From positions 5,397,001-5,461,000 of the forward strand of contig NZ_CP117709.1 of the NCBI RefSeq assembly GCF_028622875.1: DNA of 64,000 nucleotides, in the 5' to 3' direction. This document shows, one piece after another, positions 50,567 through 60,265 of this stretch. Each line of letters starts with the position of its first letter. The first letter of the stretch is position 1. Made by a program: the position numbers and the translations under genes. Under the pieces are notes generated by a model, which made no database searches, had not been told where the DNA came from, and saw only the letters and a list, made by a program, of their open reading frames with translations. This DNA is from Streptomyces sp. MMBL 11-1. Lineage in GTDB: Bacteria; Actinomycetota; Actinomycetes; Streptomycetales; Streptomycetaceae.

Positions 50567-52201
50567 ATGCGCGGAGCCACACAGGTCAGGTGGGCCGCAT
50601 GTGCGGTGGCCGTCGCCCTGGCAGCGACGGCCTGCGGCGGCGGCGGTGGTGACGGCGGCAGCGGCGGCGGCGCCGACGGCATCGTCAGCTCCTCCTGGGG
50701 AGACCCGCAGAACCCGCTGGAGCCCGCCAACACCAACGAGGTCCAGGGCGGCAAGGTCCTCGACATGGTCTTCCGCGGACTGATCCGCTACGACCCGAAG
50801 ACCGGCGAGGCCCAGAACATGGTCGCCGAGTCCATCGACTCGAAGGACTCCCAGAACTTCACGATCAAGCTCAAGGACGGCTGGACGTTCTCCAACGGCG
50901 AGAAGGTCACCGCCAAGTCCTTCGTCGACGCCTGGAACTACGGCGCCGCGCTGAAGAACAACCAGAAGAACGCCTACTTCTTCCAGTACATCGAGGGCTA
51001 CGACAAGGTCCACCCGGAGTCCGGCTCCGCCTCCGCCGAGACCCTGTCCGGCCTGAAGGTCGTCGACGACCTGACCTTCACCGCCAAGCTCACCCAGAAG
51101 TTCTCCCTGTGGCCCGACACCCTCGGCTACTCCGCCTTCGTCCCCCTGCCCAAGGCGTTCTACGACGACCACGACGCCTGGCTCTCCAAGCCCGTCGGGA
51201 ACGGCCCGTACACCATCGAGTCGTACGCCAAGGGCTCCTCGATGAAGCTGCGCAAGTGGGACGACTACCCGGGCGACGACAAGGCCAAGAACGGCGGCGT
51301 CGACCTCAAGGTCTTCACCGACAACAACACCGCCTACACCGACCTGACCTCGGGCAACCTCGACCTCGTCGACGACGTGCCCGCCTCCCAGCTCCGCAAC
51401 GTCGAGGCGGACCTCGGCGACCGCTACATCAACACCCCCGCCGGCATCATCCAGACCCTGGCCTTCCCCTTCTACGACAAGGAGTGGGACACCGACGACG
51501 CCCGCAAGGTCCGCCAGGGCCTCTCGATGGCGATCAACCGGCCGCAGATCACCGACCAGATCTTCCAGAAGACCCGCACCCCCGCCTCCGACTGGACCTC
51601 CCCGGTCCTCGGCGAGGACGGCGGCTTCAAGAAGGGCCTGTGCGGCAAGGAGTGCACGTACGACAAGGCCGCGGCGAAGAAGCTGATCGAGGAGGGCGGC
51701 GGCATCCCCGGCGGCCAGCTGAAGATCTCGTACAACGCGGACACCGGCTCCCACAAGGAATGGGTCGACGCCGTCTGCAACAGCATCAACAACGTCATGG
51801 GCAACAACAAGGCCTGCGTCGGCGGCCCCGTCGGCACCTTCGCCGACTTCCGCGCCCAGGTCTCCACCCAGAAGCTGAAGAGCGCCTGGCGAGCGGGCTG
51901 GCAGATGGACTACCCGCTGATCCAGAACTTCCTCCAGCCGCTCTACTACACCAACGCCCCGTCCAACGACGGCAAGTGGAGCAACAAGGAGTTCGACGGC
52001 CTGATCGACAAGGCCAACGCCGAGAGCGACAAGGCGAAGGCCGTCAGCACCTTCCAGGACGCGGAGAAGATCCTCGTCGAGGAGATGCCGGTCATCCCGC
52101 TCTGGTACCAGAACGGCAGCGCCGGCTACTCGGACCGGGTGGACAACGTCGCGCTGAACCCGTTCAGCGTCCCGGTCTACGAAGAGATCACCGTCAAGTG
52201 A
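50567..52201 (+). CDS. peptide ABC transporter substrate-binding lipoprotein, operon 2
   Basis: 544 residues from ATG 50567 with AGGAGG 9 nt upstream. Lipobox VALAATACGGGGG. SBP_bac_5 fold as in operon 1 (ISSSWGDPQNPLEPANTNEVQGGKVLDMVFRGL is the equivalent start; VSSSWGDP is seen as IVSSSWGDP). It contains four extra cysteines (CGKECTYDK, VCNSINNVMGNNKACVG) absent from the operon 1 protein, probably two disulfides near the binding cleft, so ligand choice may differ. Confidence 0.95.
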   Translation: MRGATQVRWAACAVAVALAATACGGGGGDGGSGGGADGIVSSSWGDPQNPLEPANTNEVQGGKVLDMVFRGLIRYDPKTGEAQNMVAESIDSKDSQNFTIKLKDGWTFSNGEKVTAKSFVDAWNYGAALKNNQKNAYFFQYIEGYDKVHPESGSASAETLSGLKVVDDLTFTAKLTQKFSLWPDTLGYSAFVPLPKAFYDDHDAWLSKPVGNGPYTIESYAKGSSMKLRKWDDYPGDDKAKNGGVDLKVFTDNNTAYTDLTSGNLDLVDDVPASQLRNVEADLGDRYINTPAGIIQTLAFPFYDKEWDTDDARKVRQGLSMAINRPQITDQIFQKTRTPASDWTSPVLGEDGGFKKGLCGKECTYDKAAAKKLIEEGGGIPGGQLKISYNADTGSHKEWVDAVCNSINNVMGNNKACVGGPVGTFADFRAQVSTQKLKSAWRAGWQMDYPLIQNFLQPLYYTNAPSNDGKWSNKEFDGLIDKANAESDKAKAVSTFQDAEKILVEEMPVIPLWYQNGSAGYSDRVDNVALNPFSVPVYEEITVK

Positions 52202-52211
52202 CGCGCTGAGA

Positions 52212-52254
52212 CGCGGACGGCCGGGACGCCCGACACGCGCCCCGGCCGTCCGCG
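52212..52254 (+). promoter_or_regulatory. intra-operon stem-loop after lipoprotein gene 2
   Basis: A perfect 14-bp inverted repeat (CGCGGACGGCCGGG at 52212-52225 with its complement at 52241-52254), 10 nt past the lipoprotein stop. It is equivalent in place to 46257-46296 but different in sequence, so the structure rather than the bases is conserved. Confidence 0.75.
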
Positions 52255-52304
52255 CACCCGTACGACCTGCCAGGAACCGCTCGCCCCGACCTCCGGAGCC
52301 CCTC

Positions 52305-53228
52305 ATGGGACGTTATGTGATCCGGCGGCTGCTGCAGATGATCCCCGTCTTCTTCGGCACCACGCTGTTGATCTTCCTCATGGTGAACGTGATGGGCGAC
52401 CCCATCGCGGGCCTCTGCGGCGACCGCCAGTGCGACCCGGCCACCGCCGCCCAGCTGCGCTCCGAGTTCGGCCTCGACAAGCCGGTCTGGCAGCAGTACC
52501 TCACGTACATGGGCAACGTGTTCACCGGCGACTTCGGCACCGCGTTCAACGGGCAGAAGGTCACCGAGCTGATGGCCACGGCCTTCCCCATCACGATCCG
52601 GCTCACCATCGTCGCGGTCGTCTTCGAGATCGTCATCGGCATCAGTCTCGGCGTCGTCACCGGACTGCGGCGCGGCCGCCCCATCGACACCACCGTCCTC
52701 ATCCTGACCCTGGTCGTCATCGCCGTCCCGACCTTCGTCACCGGCCTGCTGCTCCAGCTCCTCCTGGGCGTCAAGTGGGGCATCATCAAGCCCTCGGTCT
52801 CCGCGGACCCCACCTTCGACGAACTGCTCGTCCCCGGCCTGGTCCTCGCCTCGGTCTCGCTCGCCTACGTCACCCGGCTCACCCGGACCTCGATCGCCGA
52901 GAACGCCCGCGCCGACTACGTACGCACCGCCGTCGCCAAGGGGCTGCCCCGCCGCCGGGTCGTCGTACGGCACCTGCTGCGCAATTCGCTGATCCCCGTC
53001 GTCACCTTCATCGGCACCGACGTGGGAGCCCTGATGGGCGGGGCCATCGTCACCGAACGGATCTTCAACATCCACGGCGTCGGCTACCAGCTCTACCAGG
53101 GGATCCTGCGCCAGAACTCCCAGACCGTCGTCGGGTTCGTCACGATCCTCGTCCTCGTCTTCCTGGCCGCCAACCTGATCGTCGACCTCCTGTACGCCGT
53201 ACTCGACCCGAGGATCCGCTATGCCTGA
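52305..53228 (+). CDS. peptide ABC transporter permease, DppB/OppB type, operon 2
   Basis: 307 residues, six helices. GRYVIRRLLQMIPVFFGTTLLIFLMVNVMGDPI start; EAA loop DYVRTAVAKGLPRRRVVVRHLLRNSLIPVVTFIG. Two cysteines in the first external loop (AGLCGDRQCDPATA) are absent from the operon 1 paralogue. It overlaps the next gene by 8 nt, the same overlap as in operon 1. Confidence 0.96.
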   Translation: MGRYVIRRLLQMIPVFFGTTLLIFLMVNVMGDPIAGLCGDRQCDPATAAQLRSEFGLDKPVWQQYLTYMGNVFTGDFGTAFNGQKVTELMATAFPITIRLTIVAVVFEIVIGISLGVVTGLRRGRPIDTTVLILTLVVIAVPTFVTGLLLQLLLGVKWGIIKPSVSADPTFDELLVPGLVLASVSLAYVTRLTRTSIAENARADYVRTAVAKGLPRRRVVVRHLLRNSLIPVVTFIGTDVGALMGGAIVTERIFNIHGVGYQLYQGILRQNSQTVVGFVTILVLVFLAANLIVDLLYAVLDPRIRYA

Positions 53229-54198
53229 GCCGCAGTCATCGCACGGAGCGATCTCCCCGGCGGGGGCCGGCGGCCCCATGGACCTCGCCATGGCGGAGGG
53301 CGCCAGCCTGGAGAAGAACCCGGCCGGACCCGACGGCACGGGCCCGTCCGGCAAACCGCGCAGCCTCTGGTCGGACGCCTGGCGCGACCTGCGGCACAAC
53401 CCGGTCTTCATCATCTCCGCGCTGGTCATCCTCTTCCTGGTGACCATCTCGATCTGGCCCTCGCTCATCGCGGGCGGCGACCCCCTCCAGGCCAACCTGG
53501 ACGACGCCCAGAAGGGCTCCGAACCCGGCCACCCCTTCGGCTTCGACCCGCAGGGCCGTGACGTCTACACCCGGGTCGTGTACGGCACCCGCACCTCGGT
53601 GACCGTCGGCATCTGCTCCACCCTCGGCGTCGCGATCCTCGGCAGCGTGCTGGGCGGACTCGCGGGCTTCTTCGGCGGCTGGTGGGACTCGGTCCTCTCC
53701 CGCCTCACCGACGTCTTCTTCGGCATCCCCGTCGTCCTCGGCGGCCTCGTCTTCCTCTCCGTCGTCACCAGCTCCACCGTCTGGCCCGTCGTCGGCTTCA
53801 TCGTCCTGCTCGGCTGGCCCCAGATCGCCCGCATCGCCCGCGGCTCGGTCATCACCGCCAAACAGAACGACTACGTCCAGGCGGCCCGCGCGCTCGGCGC
53901 CTCCAACTCCCGCATGATGCTGCGCCACATCACCCCGAACGCCATCGCCCCGGTCATCGTCGTGGCGACCATCGCGCTCGGCACCTACATCTCGCTGGAG
54001 GCGACGCTCTCCTTCCTCGGGGTCGGCCTGAAGGACCCGGCCGTCTCGTGGGGCATCGACATCTCCGCGGCCGCCAACTACATCCGCAACGCCCCGCACA
54101 TGCTGCTCTGGCCCGCCGGAGCGCTGGCGGTCACCGTGCTCGCGTTCATCATGCTCGGCGACGCGGTGCGCGACGCCCTCGACCCCAAGCTGCGCTGA
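53221..54198 (+). CDS. peptide ABC transporter permease, DppC/OppC type, operon 2
   Basis: 325 residues. The N-terminal tail of about 55 residues ends KPRSLWSDAWRDLRHNPVFIISAL; six helices follow. The EAA loop is DYVQAARALGASNSRMMLRHITPNAIAPVIVVATIALG. It sits 13 nt before the ATPase gene. Confidence 0.96.
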   Translation: MPEPQSSHGAISPAGAGGPMDLAMAEGASLEKNPAGPDGTGPSGKPRSLWSDAWRDLRHNPVFIISALVILFLVTISIWPSLIAGGDPLQANLDDAQKGSEPGHPFGFDPQGRDVYTRVVYGTRTSVTVGICSTLGVAILGSVLGGLAGFFGGWWDSVLSRLTDVFFGIPVVLGGLVFLSVVTSSTVWPVVGFIVLLGWPQIARIARGSVITAKQNDYVQAARALGASNSRMMLRHITPNAIAPVIVVATIALGTYISLEATLSFLGVGLKDPAVSWGIDISAAANYIRNAPHMLLWPAGALAVTVLAFIMLGDAVRDALDPKLR

Positions 54199-54211
54199 GG
54201 AGCCGGTTGCC

Positions 54212-55189
54212 ATGTTGCTCGAAGTGCGCGATCTGCACGTGGAGTTCCACACCCGCGAGGGCGTCGCCAAGGCCGTCAACGGGGTCAACTACTCGGTGGC
54301 CGAGGGCGAGACGCTCGCCGTCCTCGGCGAGTCCGGCTCCGGCAAGTCCGTCACCGCCCAGGCGATCATGGGCATCCTCGACATGCCGCCGGGAAAGATC
54401 GCCGGCGGGGAGATCCTCTTCAAGGACCGGGACCTGCTGAAGCTCAAGCCGGAGGAGCGGCGCAGGGTCCGCGGCCAGGAGATGGCCATGATCTTCCAGG
54501 ACGCCCTGTCCTCGCTCAACCCGGTCCTCACCGTCGGCCAGCAGCTCGGCGAGATGTTCGTCGTGCACCGCGGCATGTCCCGCAAGGACGCCAGGGCCAA
54601 GTCGGTCGAGCTGATGGACCGGGTCCGCATCCCGGCCGCCAAGGAACGGGTCGGCAACTACCCGCACCAGTTCTCCGGCGGGATGCGCCAGCGCATCATG
54701 ATCGCCATGGCGATGTCCCTGGAACCGTCCCTGATCATCGCCGACGAGCCGACCACCGCCCTCGACGTCACCGTCCAGGCCCAGGTCATGGAGCTCCTCG
54801 CCGAACTCCAGCGCGAGCTGAACATGGGCCTCATCCTGATCACCCACGACCTCGGCGTCGTCGCCGACGTCGCCGACAAGATCGCCGTCATGTACGCGGG
54901 CCGCATCGTCGAGACCGCCCCCGTGCACGACATCTACCGGGCCCCCGCCCACCCGTACACCAAGGGCCTCCTCCGGTCGATCCCGCGCCTGGACCAGAAG
55001 GGCCGGGAGCTCTACGCGATCAAGGGCCTGCCGCCCAACCTCACCCGCATCCCGCCCGGCTGCGCCTTCAACCCCCGCTGCCCGCAGGCCAGGGACGTGT
55101 GCCGTACCGATGTGCCGCCGCTCTACGAGGTGGACGAGCGGCGCCGGAGCGCCTGCCACTTCTGGAAGGAGACGCTCGATGCACGCTGA
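54212..55189 (+). CDS. peptide ABC transporter ATPase, DppD/OppD type, operon 2
   Basis: 325 residues; it lacks the N-terminal tail of its operon 1 paralogue. Walker [12 protein letters not shown], signature [15 protein letters not shown], Walker [14 protein letters not shown], switch ITHDLG, and the Cys-containing tail [18 protein letters not shown]. It overlaps the next gene by 11 nt. Confidence 0.97.
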   Translation: MLLEVRDLHVEFHTREGVAKAVNGVNYSVAEGETLAVLGESGSGKSVTAQAIMGILDMPPGKIAGGEILFKDRDLLKLKPEERRRVRGQEMAMIFQDALSSLNPVLTVGQQLGEMFVVHRGMSRKDARAKSVELMDRVRIPAAKERVGNYPHQFSGGMRQRIMIAMAMSLEPSLIIADEPTTALDVTVQAQVMELLAELQRELNMGLILITHDLGVVADVADKIAVMYAGRIVETAPVHDIYRAPAHPYTKGLLRSIPRLDQKGRELYAIKGLPPNLTRIPPGCAFNPRCPQARDVCRTDVPPLYEVDERRRSACHFWKETLDAR

Positions 55190-56384
55190 CCGCGACGAGA
55201 GTGCGGGGACCGGCGGTGGCTCGGCCGGCTCCACCCTGCTGTCCACGGCCCGGGAGGACGCCGTCACCCCGTACACGGAGGGCGACCCGATCCTCCAGGT
55301 ACGCGGCCTCGCCAAGCACTACCCGCTGACCCAGGGCATCCTCTTCAAGCGGCAGATCGGCGCCGTCCGGGCCGTCGACGGCGTCGACTTCGACCTGTAC
55401 GCGGGCGAGACCCTGGGCATCGTGGGCGAGTCGGGCTGCGGCAAGTCGACCGTCGCCAAGATGCTCGTCCACCTGGAACGCCCCACGGCCGGCGCGATCC
55501 GCTACAAGGGCGAGGACATCGCGAAGCTGTCGGGCCGGGCGCTGAAGGCCGTGCGCCGCAACATCCAGATGGTGTTCCAGGACCCGTACACCTCGCTGAA
55601 CCCGCGGATGACGGTCGGCGACATCATCGGGGAGCCGTACGAGATCCACCCCGAGGTCGCCCCGAAGGGCAGCCGCCGGCAGAAGGTGCAGGACCTGCTG
55701 GACGTCGTCGGGCTCAACCCGGAGTACATCAACCGCTATCCGCACCAGTTCTCCGGCGGCCAGCGCCAGCGCATCGGCATCGCGCGCGGCCTCGCCCTCA
55801 ACCCGGAGATCATCGTCGCCGACGAACCGGTCTCCGCGCTCGACGTCTCCGTCCAGGCGCAGGTCGTCAACCTGCTGGACCGGCTCCAGGCGGAGTTCCG
55901 TCTCAGCTTCGTCTTCATCGCCCACGACCTCTCGATCGTCCGGCACATCTCCGACCGGGTCGGCGTGATGTACCTCGGCCGGATCGTGGAGATCGGCTCC
56001 GACGCGGAGATCTACGACCACCCCACGCACCCGTACACCCAGGCGCTGCTCTCCGCCGTCCCCGTACCGGACCCGACGGCCCGCGCCCACCGCGAACGGA
56101 TCATCCTGCACGGCGACGTCCCCTCGCCCGCCAACATCCCCTCGGGCTGCCGCTTCCGCACCCGCTGCTGGAAGGCGCGGGAGCGGTGCGAACAGGAGGT
56201 CCCGCTGCTGGCGGTCCCCGCGGAGTTCCGGCTCGTCGACACCCCGGCGCGACACGACTCGGCGTGCCACTTCGCGGAGGAGAAGCGCGTGGTGCCGACC
56301 GAGGACGAACCGGAGGCCCCGGGGCCGACGGAGGCCCCCGGCCCCACGGATGAGCCGGGGAACACGGAGGACGGGACATCGTGA
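55179..56384 (+). CDS. peptide ABC transporter ATPase, DppF/OppF type, operon 2
   Basis: 401 residues from ATG 55179. A polar N-terminal tail of about 45 residues precedes the ABC domain: Walker [14 protein letters not shown], signature [15 protein letters not shown], Walker [14 protein letters not shown], switch IAHDLSIV. The C-terminus is extended by an acidic Pro-rich tail ([20 protein letters not shown]) missing from the operon 1 paralogue. It contains the second copy of the 111-bp identical tract (55524-55634). Confidence 0.97.
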   Translation: MHADRDESAGTGGGSAGSTLLSTAREDAVTPYTEGDPILQVRGLAKHYPLTQGILFKRQIGAVRAVDGVDFDLYAGETLGIVGESGCGKSTVAKMLVHLERPTAGAIRYKGEDIAKLSGRALKAVRRNIQMVFQDPYTSLNPRMTVGDIIGEPYEIHPEVAPKGSRRQKVQDLLDVVGLNPEYINRYPHQFSGGQRQRIGIARGLALNPEIIVADEPVSALDVSVQAQVVNLLDRLQAEFRLSFVFIAHDLSIVRHISDRVGVMYLGRIVEIGSDAEIYDHPTHPYTQALLSAVPVPDPTARAHRERIILHGDVPSPANIPSGCRFRTRCWKARERCEQEVPLLAVPAEFRLVDTPARHDSACHFAEEKRVVPTEDEPEAPGPTEAPGPTDEPGNTEDGTS

Positions 56385-56612
56385 GGCGGCGTCAGGTTCG
56401 TTAACACGCAGGCAACTTCACCGTCGTCGCACCGATATACGGACGCCCCATACTGGCCAGCGTACGGCCGTGCGGGTGCCGTGGTCCGGCCGGGGCGTCG
56501 TCCTGACGCTCCGGCCGGTCGCCCCCCGCCGCCACCGGTCCGTCCCGTACGGACCCTTCCCGCCCCCCTGTGCGGACTTGTTCATCCGTTCGGGGCAATG
56601 GAGTATCACCGG

Positions 56613-57659
56613 GTGACACTGACACGGGGAGCAAGAATCACCGGCGCCGTTCTGTGCGCGGTGCCGGCACTACTCATCATCGCCTGGCTGGTGCGGGACA
56701 TCCGGGCCGCCGACGGGCCGGTCGCGGTCTGGGAGTACTGGTCGGGCACCGCGGACCTCCGGGACGCGCCGCGGACCACCACCTCGGCCACCAGCCTCGT
56801 CCTGCTGTCGGCCTACGCCGCCGCCGTGGTGGCGGCGCTCCGCTCCGCCTCCGCCGCCCCGGTCCTGATCGTCACCGGCGTGGTCACCTTCGCCCTGCGG
56901 CTGCCCGGCGTCTGGACCGTCGCCGACGCCCCGGGGCCGGAAGACCTCCGGGACCGGGCGCTGCTGACCACGTACGTCGCCCTGGCGGCCGGGCTCGGCA
57001 TGATCGTCGCGGGGGCGGCGGGCCGTCGCCCGGCGCCGGAGGGCGCGGAGCGACCCGCCGGACCGGGGCGCGGAGCCGGGGTGGCCGCCTTCCTGCTCCT
57101 CGGCTTCCAGGGGTTGATCTTCGCCGCCTGGGAGATCCGGCAGCCGTTCGTCTATCCGTCCGAGCTCTATCCCGCGTGGTTCATCGGCGGGGAACCCCTG
57201 ACCACCCCGCTGACCGAGGGGCCGCCCGGCTGGGTCGCCGTGACGCACATCCTGATGCTCCTGGTGGCGGCCGTCGGCGCGGTCGCCGGTGCGGCCCACG
57301 CGCGACCGCTCGGCCTGATCGCGGGCGGGTTCGTGCTCTCCTCGGGCGTGCTGGGCATGGCGCGCGTCATCCATTACGAGATGTACGAGCAGTTCACCAC
57401 CCTGGCCACCGAGGCGCAGCTGGACATGATGACCTCCGTCTCCTCGCTCCTCGTCGGGCCCGTCGTGCTGATCGTCCTCGCCCGCAAGGGCGTCGGGCGG
57501 GCCCCCGTCGGTGGCGCCCCGGGCCCCTGGGGCGGCGTCGGCCCCTGGGGCGTCCAGCCCCCGGCCCACGCGCCGCACCAGCCCCCCGCCCCCGGCTTCG
57601 GGCCCCCGCAGGGCGGCGGCTTCGGACCCCCGCCCGCCTCCCCGCCGCCCCGCTGGTGA
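56613..57659 (+). CDS. multi-span membrane protein with Pro/Gly-rich C-terminal tail
   Basis: 348 residues from GTG 56613, which has GGAG 9 nt upstream; ATG 56598 would add five residues. About seven hydrophobic spans (ITGAVLCAVPALLIIAWLV at the start, LIVLARKG at the end) are followed by a cytosolic tail of about 50 residues rich in Pro, Gly and Trp (GPWGGVGPWGVQPPAHAP). Such tails are common on actinobacterial membrane proteins. No transport or enzyme motif is visible and the function is unknown. Confidence 0.75.
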   Translation: MTLTRGARITGAVLCAVPALLIIAWLVRDIRAADGPVAVWEYWSGTADLRDAPRTTTSATSLVLLSAYAAAVVAALRSASAAPVLIVTGVVTFALRLPGVWTVADAPGPEDLRDRALLTTYVALAAGLGMIVAGAAGRRPAPEGAERPAGPGRGAGVAAFLLLGFQGLIFAAWEIRQPFVYPSELYPAWFIGGEPLTTPLTEGPPGWVAVTHILMLLVAAVGAVAGAAHARPLGLIAGGFVLSSGVLGMARVIHYEMYEQFTTLATEAQLDMMTSVSSLLVGPVVLIVLARKGVGRAPVGGAPGPWGGVGPWGVQPPAHAPHQPPAPGFGPPQGGGFGPPPASPPPRW

Positions 57660-57700
57660 GCGGGTGACGGGAAGGGCGGGACGGGCCGGCCGCGGGACGC

Positions 57701-59827
57701 TCAGGCGCCGGTCAGGCCCAACGACCGCTTGAGGAAGTCCACCTGGAGCAGGAGCAGGTTCTCCGCGACCTGCTCCTGCGGCGTCATGTGCGTCACCCCG
57801 CTCAGCGGCAGCACCTCGTGCGGACGCCCGGCGGCCAGCAGAGCCGAGGACAGCCGCAGGGCGTGGGCGACCACCACGTTGTCGTCGGCCAGACCGTGCA
57901 CGATCATCATGGGCCGGACCTCGGCGGCGGGCTCGGAGAGCCCGTCGTCGGTGAGCAGCGAGTTGTACGCGTACACCTCGGGCTGCGCCGCCGGATCACC
58001 GAGATAGCGCTCGGTGTAGTGGGTGTCGTACAGCCGCTGGTCCGTCACCGGAGCGCCGACCACCGCCGCGTGGAAGACGTCGGGCCGCCGCAGCACCGCG
58101 AGCCCCGCCAGATAGCCGCCGAAGGACCAGCCGCGGATCGCCACCCGGGACAGATCGAGCGGGAACCGCCCGGCGAGCCCGTGCAACGCCTCGACCTGGT
58201 CCTCCATCGTCATCACGAGGTTGTCCCGCACCGCCTTCTCCCAGCCCGGCGAACGGCCCGGAGCGCCCCGCCCGTCCGCCACCACCACCGCGAAGCCCTG
58301 GTCCGCGAACCACTGCGAGGTCAGGTGCGCGTTGTGGGCGGCGACCACCCGGCGGCCGTGCGGACCGCCGTACGGGTCCATCAGGACCGGAAGGGGACCA
58401 TCCGCCTCCCGGTAGTCCGAGGGGAGCAGCACGGCGCACGGAATCCGCCGTGCGCCCCCCTCGGTGAGCGTCACACGGGCGGACAGCACCGGCTCCTGGG
58501 CGAAGCTCCGGATCCGGGTCAGCCGCTTGCCGTCCCGCACCACCCACGCGGCGGCTCCGGGCTCCTCGGGGACGGCAGAGACCACGACGGCGAGATCGCC
58601 CGAGCGGACCGCGGAGTGCACCCCCACCCCTTCGGAAATCCGCTCGATTCCCAGCTCGTTCACCCGGTACACATGGATCTGTCCGATCTCGGGCTCGACC
58701 GCGTCCTCACCGGCCACGGCCGAGACCAGGATGTCGGACTCCCCGATGTCCAGCACCGACTGGACGTGCAGCTGCGACCCGGTGAGCGGCCGGTCGCCGA
58801 CCGCCAGCACCCGCGCGCCGCCCTCGTCGACGATCCGCACCAGCCGCCCGTCCGGCGCCCACGCGGGCACCCCGGGGAAGAGATCCAGCCACACCGGGTC
58901 CTCGTCGACATGCACGGTCCGGGTCGCCCCGGTCTCCGGGTCCACCGCCAGATACCGCTGGCTGCGCTGGTCCCGGGCCTGCACCAGTAGCAGCGGAGCA
59001 CCCGCGGACGACCAGTGCACCTGGGCCAGGTACGGGAACGCGGCCCGGTCCCAGACCACTTCGGTACGGGCCCCCTCCAGGTCCATGACGAAGAGTCCCA
59101 CCTCGGCGTTGGGCGTGCCCGCCGCCGGGTAGGCGATCTCGGCGGGCCGGCGCTCGGGGTGCGCGGGATCGGCGATGTACCACCGCTGTACGGGGCTGTC
59201 GTCGGCCCGCGCGACCAGCAGCCGGTCCGACTCCGGCGACCACCAGAAGCCCCGGAAGCGGTGCATCTCCTCGGCCGCGATGAACTCGGCCAGGCCGTAG
59301 GTGACATGGGAGTTCTCCGGCTCGGCCAGCGCCCGGTCGCCCTCGCCCCCCGCGCCCACGACCCGCAGCGCGCCCTTGGCCACGTACGCGATGTGCCGGC
59401 CGTCGGGGGACGGGCGGGGGTCGATCACCGGGCCCGGCACCGGGAGCGCCCGCGCGGTCCCGGCCCGCAACTCGGCCACGTACACCTTTCCGGACAGGGC
59501 GAACGCGGCCAGCTCCGCCGCCGCGTCCACCGCGTAGGAGACGATGCCCGACGAACCCTCCCGGGTCCGCTCGCGCCGGGCCCGCTCCTGGGCCGACAGC
59601 TTCTCCGCCGCGCCGCCCAGCAGCACTTCGGGATCGGCGGCGATCCGCTCCTCGCCGGTCGCCGGGTCGAGGACCCAGAGCCGGGTGGTGCGGTCCGTTC
59701 CGGGCGTCGACCGGAGAAAGATCACGCGCGTCTCATCCGGTGAGACGGTGAAGGCGCGAGGTGCGCCGAGAGTGAAGCGCTGGGTCCGTGCTTGCTGGCG
59801 GGGAAAAGACAGCTTCTGCGAGGTCAT
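57701..59827 (-). CDS. S9B-type dipeptidyl-peptidase (prolyl oligopeptidase family)
   Basis: 708 residues, no signal peptide. An N-terminal beta-propeller of about 430 residues contains the double-Glu motif of DPP IV enzymes (FIAAEEMHRFRGFWWSPES), which binds the free N-terminus of the substrate. The C-terminal alpha/beta hydrolase has nucleophile Ser in IRGWSFGGYLAG, Asp in HGLADDNVV and His in SGVTHMTP. It should release dipeptides, often X-Pro, in the cytosol, fitting the peptide importers encoded nearby. A TAAGTT -10 lies 7 nt before the ATG, suggesting a leaderless message. Confidence 0.95.
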   Translation of the reverse strand: MTSQKLSFPRQQARTQRFTLGAPRAFTVSPDETRVIFLRSTPGTDRTTRLWVLDPATGEERIAADPEVLLGGAAEKLSAQERARRERTREGSSGIVSYAVDAAAELAAFALSGKVYVAELRAGTARALPVPGPVIDPRPSPDGRHIAYVAKGALRVVGAGGEGDRALAEPENSHVTYGLAEFIAAEEMHRFRGFWWSPESDRLLVARADDSPVQRWYIADPAHPERRPAEIAYPAAGTPNAEVGLFVMDLEGARTEVVWDRAAFPYLAQVHWSSAGAPLLLVQARDQRSQRYLAVDPETGATRTVHVDEDPVWLDLFPGVPAWAPDGRLVRIVDEGGARVLAVGDRPLTGSQLHVQSVLDIGESDILVSAVAGEDAVEPEIGQIHVYRVNELGIERISEGVGVHSAVRSGDLAVVVSAVPEEPGAAAWVVRDGKRLTRIRSFAQEPVLSARVTLTEGGARRIPCAVLLPSDYREADGPLPVLMDPYGGPHGRRVVAAHNAHLTSQWFADQGFAVVVADGRGAPGRSPGWEKAVRDNLVMTMEDQVEALHGLAGRFPLDLSRVAIRGWSFGGYLAGLAVLRRPDVFHAAVVGAPVTDQRLYDTHYTERYLGDPAAQPEVYAYNSLLTDDGLSEPAAEVRPMMIVHGLADDNVVVAHALRLSSALLAAGRPHEVLPLSGVTHMTPQEQVAENLLLLQVDFLKRSLGLTGA

Positions 59828-59834
59828 GACTCCG

Positions 59835-59840
59835 AACTTA
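59835..59840 (-). promoter_or_regulatory. candidate -10 of the S9 peptidase gene (leaderless)
   Basis: TAAGTT on the minus strand ends 7 nt before ATG 59827; GGAG in between is too close to serve as a ribosome site. Confidence 0.4.
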
Positions 59841-59997
59841 GCTGTGTGGCACGGTTCGTGCGCCCCTCGTGCTGCTGTGCCCCGACCAATGCGTTGGCAC
59901 GGATAGTTATGATCCGTAGCGCTAGGTGGGTAGGAACCCGCTGACTTCGCGTACCCCCGTTCCGACCGTCCGAACGTACCGATGGAGGTGAACCGCC

Positions 59998-60192
59998 GTG
60001 GCGCTCTCGATTTCGGCGGTAGTGCTGCTGGCGATCATCGTCTTCCTGCTGATCCGGAAATCTGGACTGAAGGGAGGGCACGCGGTGGTCTGCATGCTGC
60101 TCGGGTTCTACATCGCGAGCTCGTCGGTCGCACCGACCATCTCCGATCTGACGACCAATGTGGCGGGGATGATCAGCAGCATCAAGTTCTGA
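59998..60192 (+). CDS. small conserved membrane protein
   Basis: 64 residues from GTG 59998 with GGAGGTGA 8 nt upstream. Two hydrophobic segments ([17 protein letters not shown] and [15 protein letters not shown]) flank a short basic loop, ending [13 protein letters not shown]. This resembles a short protein conserved near mshB in streptomycetes, as I recall it; no function is known. Confidence 0.85.
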   Translation: MALSISAVVLLAIIVFLLIRKSGLKGGHAVVCMLLGFYIASSSVAPTISDLTTNVAGMISSIKF

Positions 60193-60252
60193 CCCCGCAC
60201 CCGGGAGCCGAGGAGGCGCGGGGCGCGGGGGCGCGGGGGGCCACCGGGCTCG

Positions 60253-60258
60253 TAGGGT
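60253..60258 (+). promoter_or_regulatory. candidate -10 of mshB (leaderless)
   Basis: TAGGGT ends 7 nt before ATG 60266. The spacing and the lack of a ribosome site suggest that transcription starts at or next to the start codon. Confidence 0.5.
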
Positions 60259-60265
60259 GGTCCCC

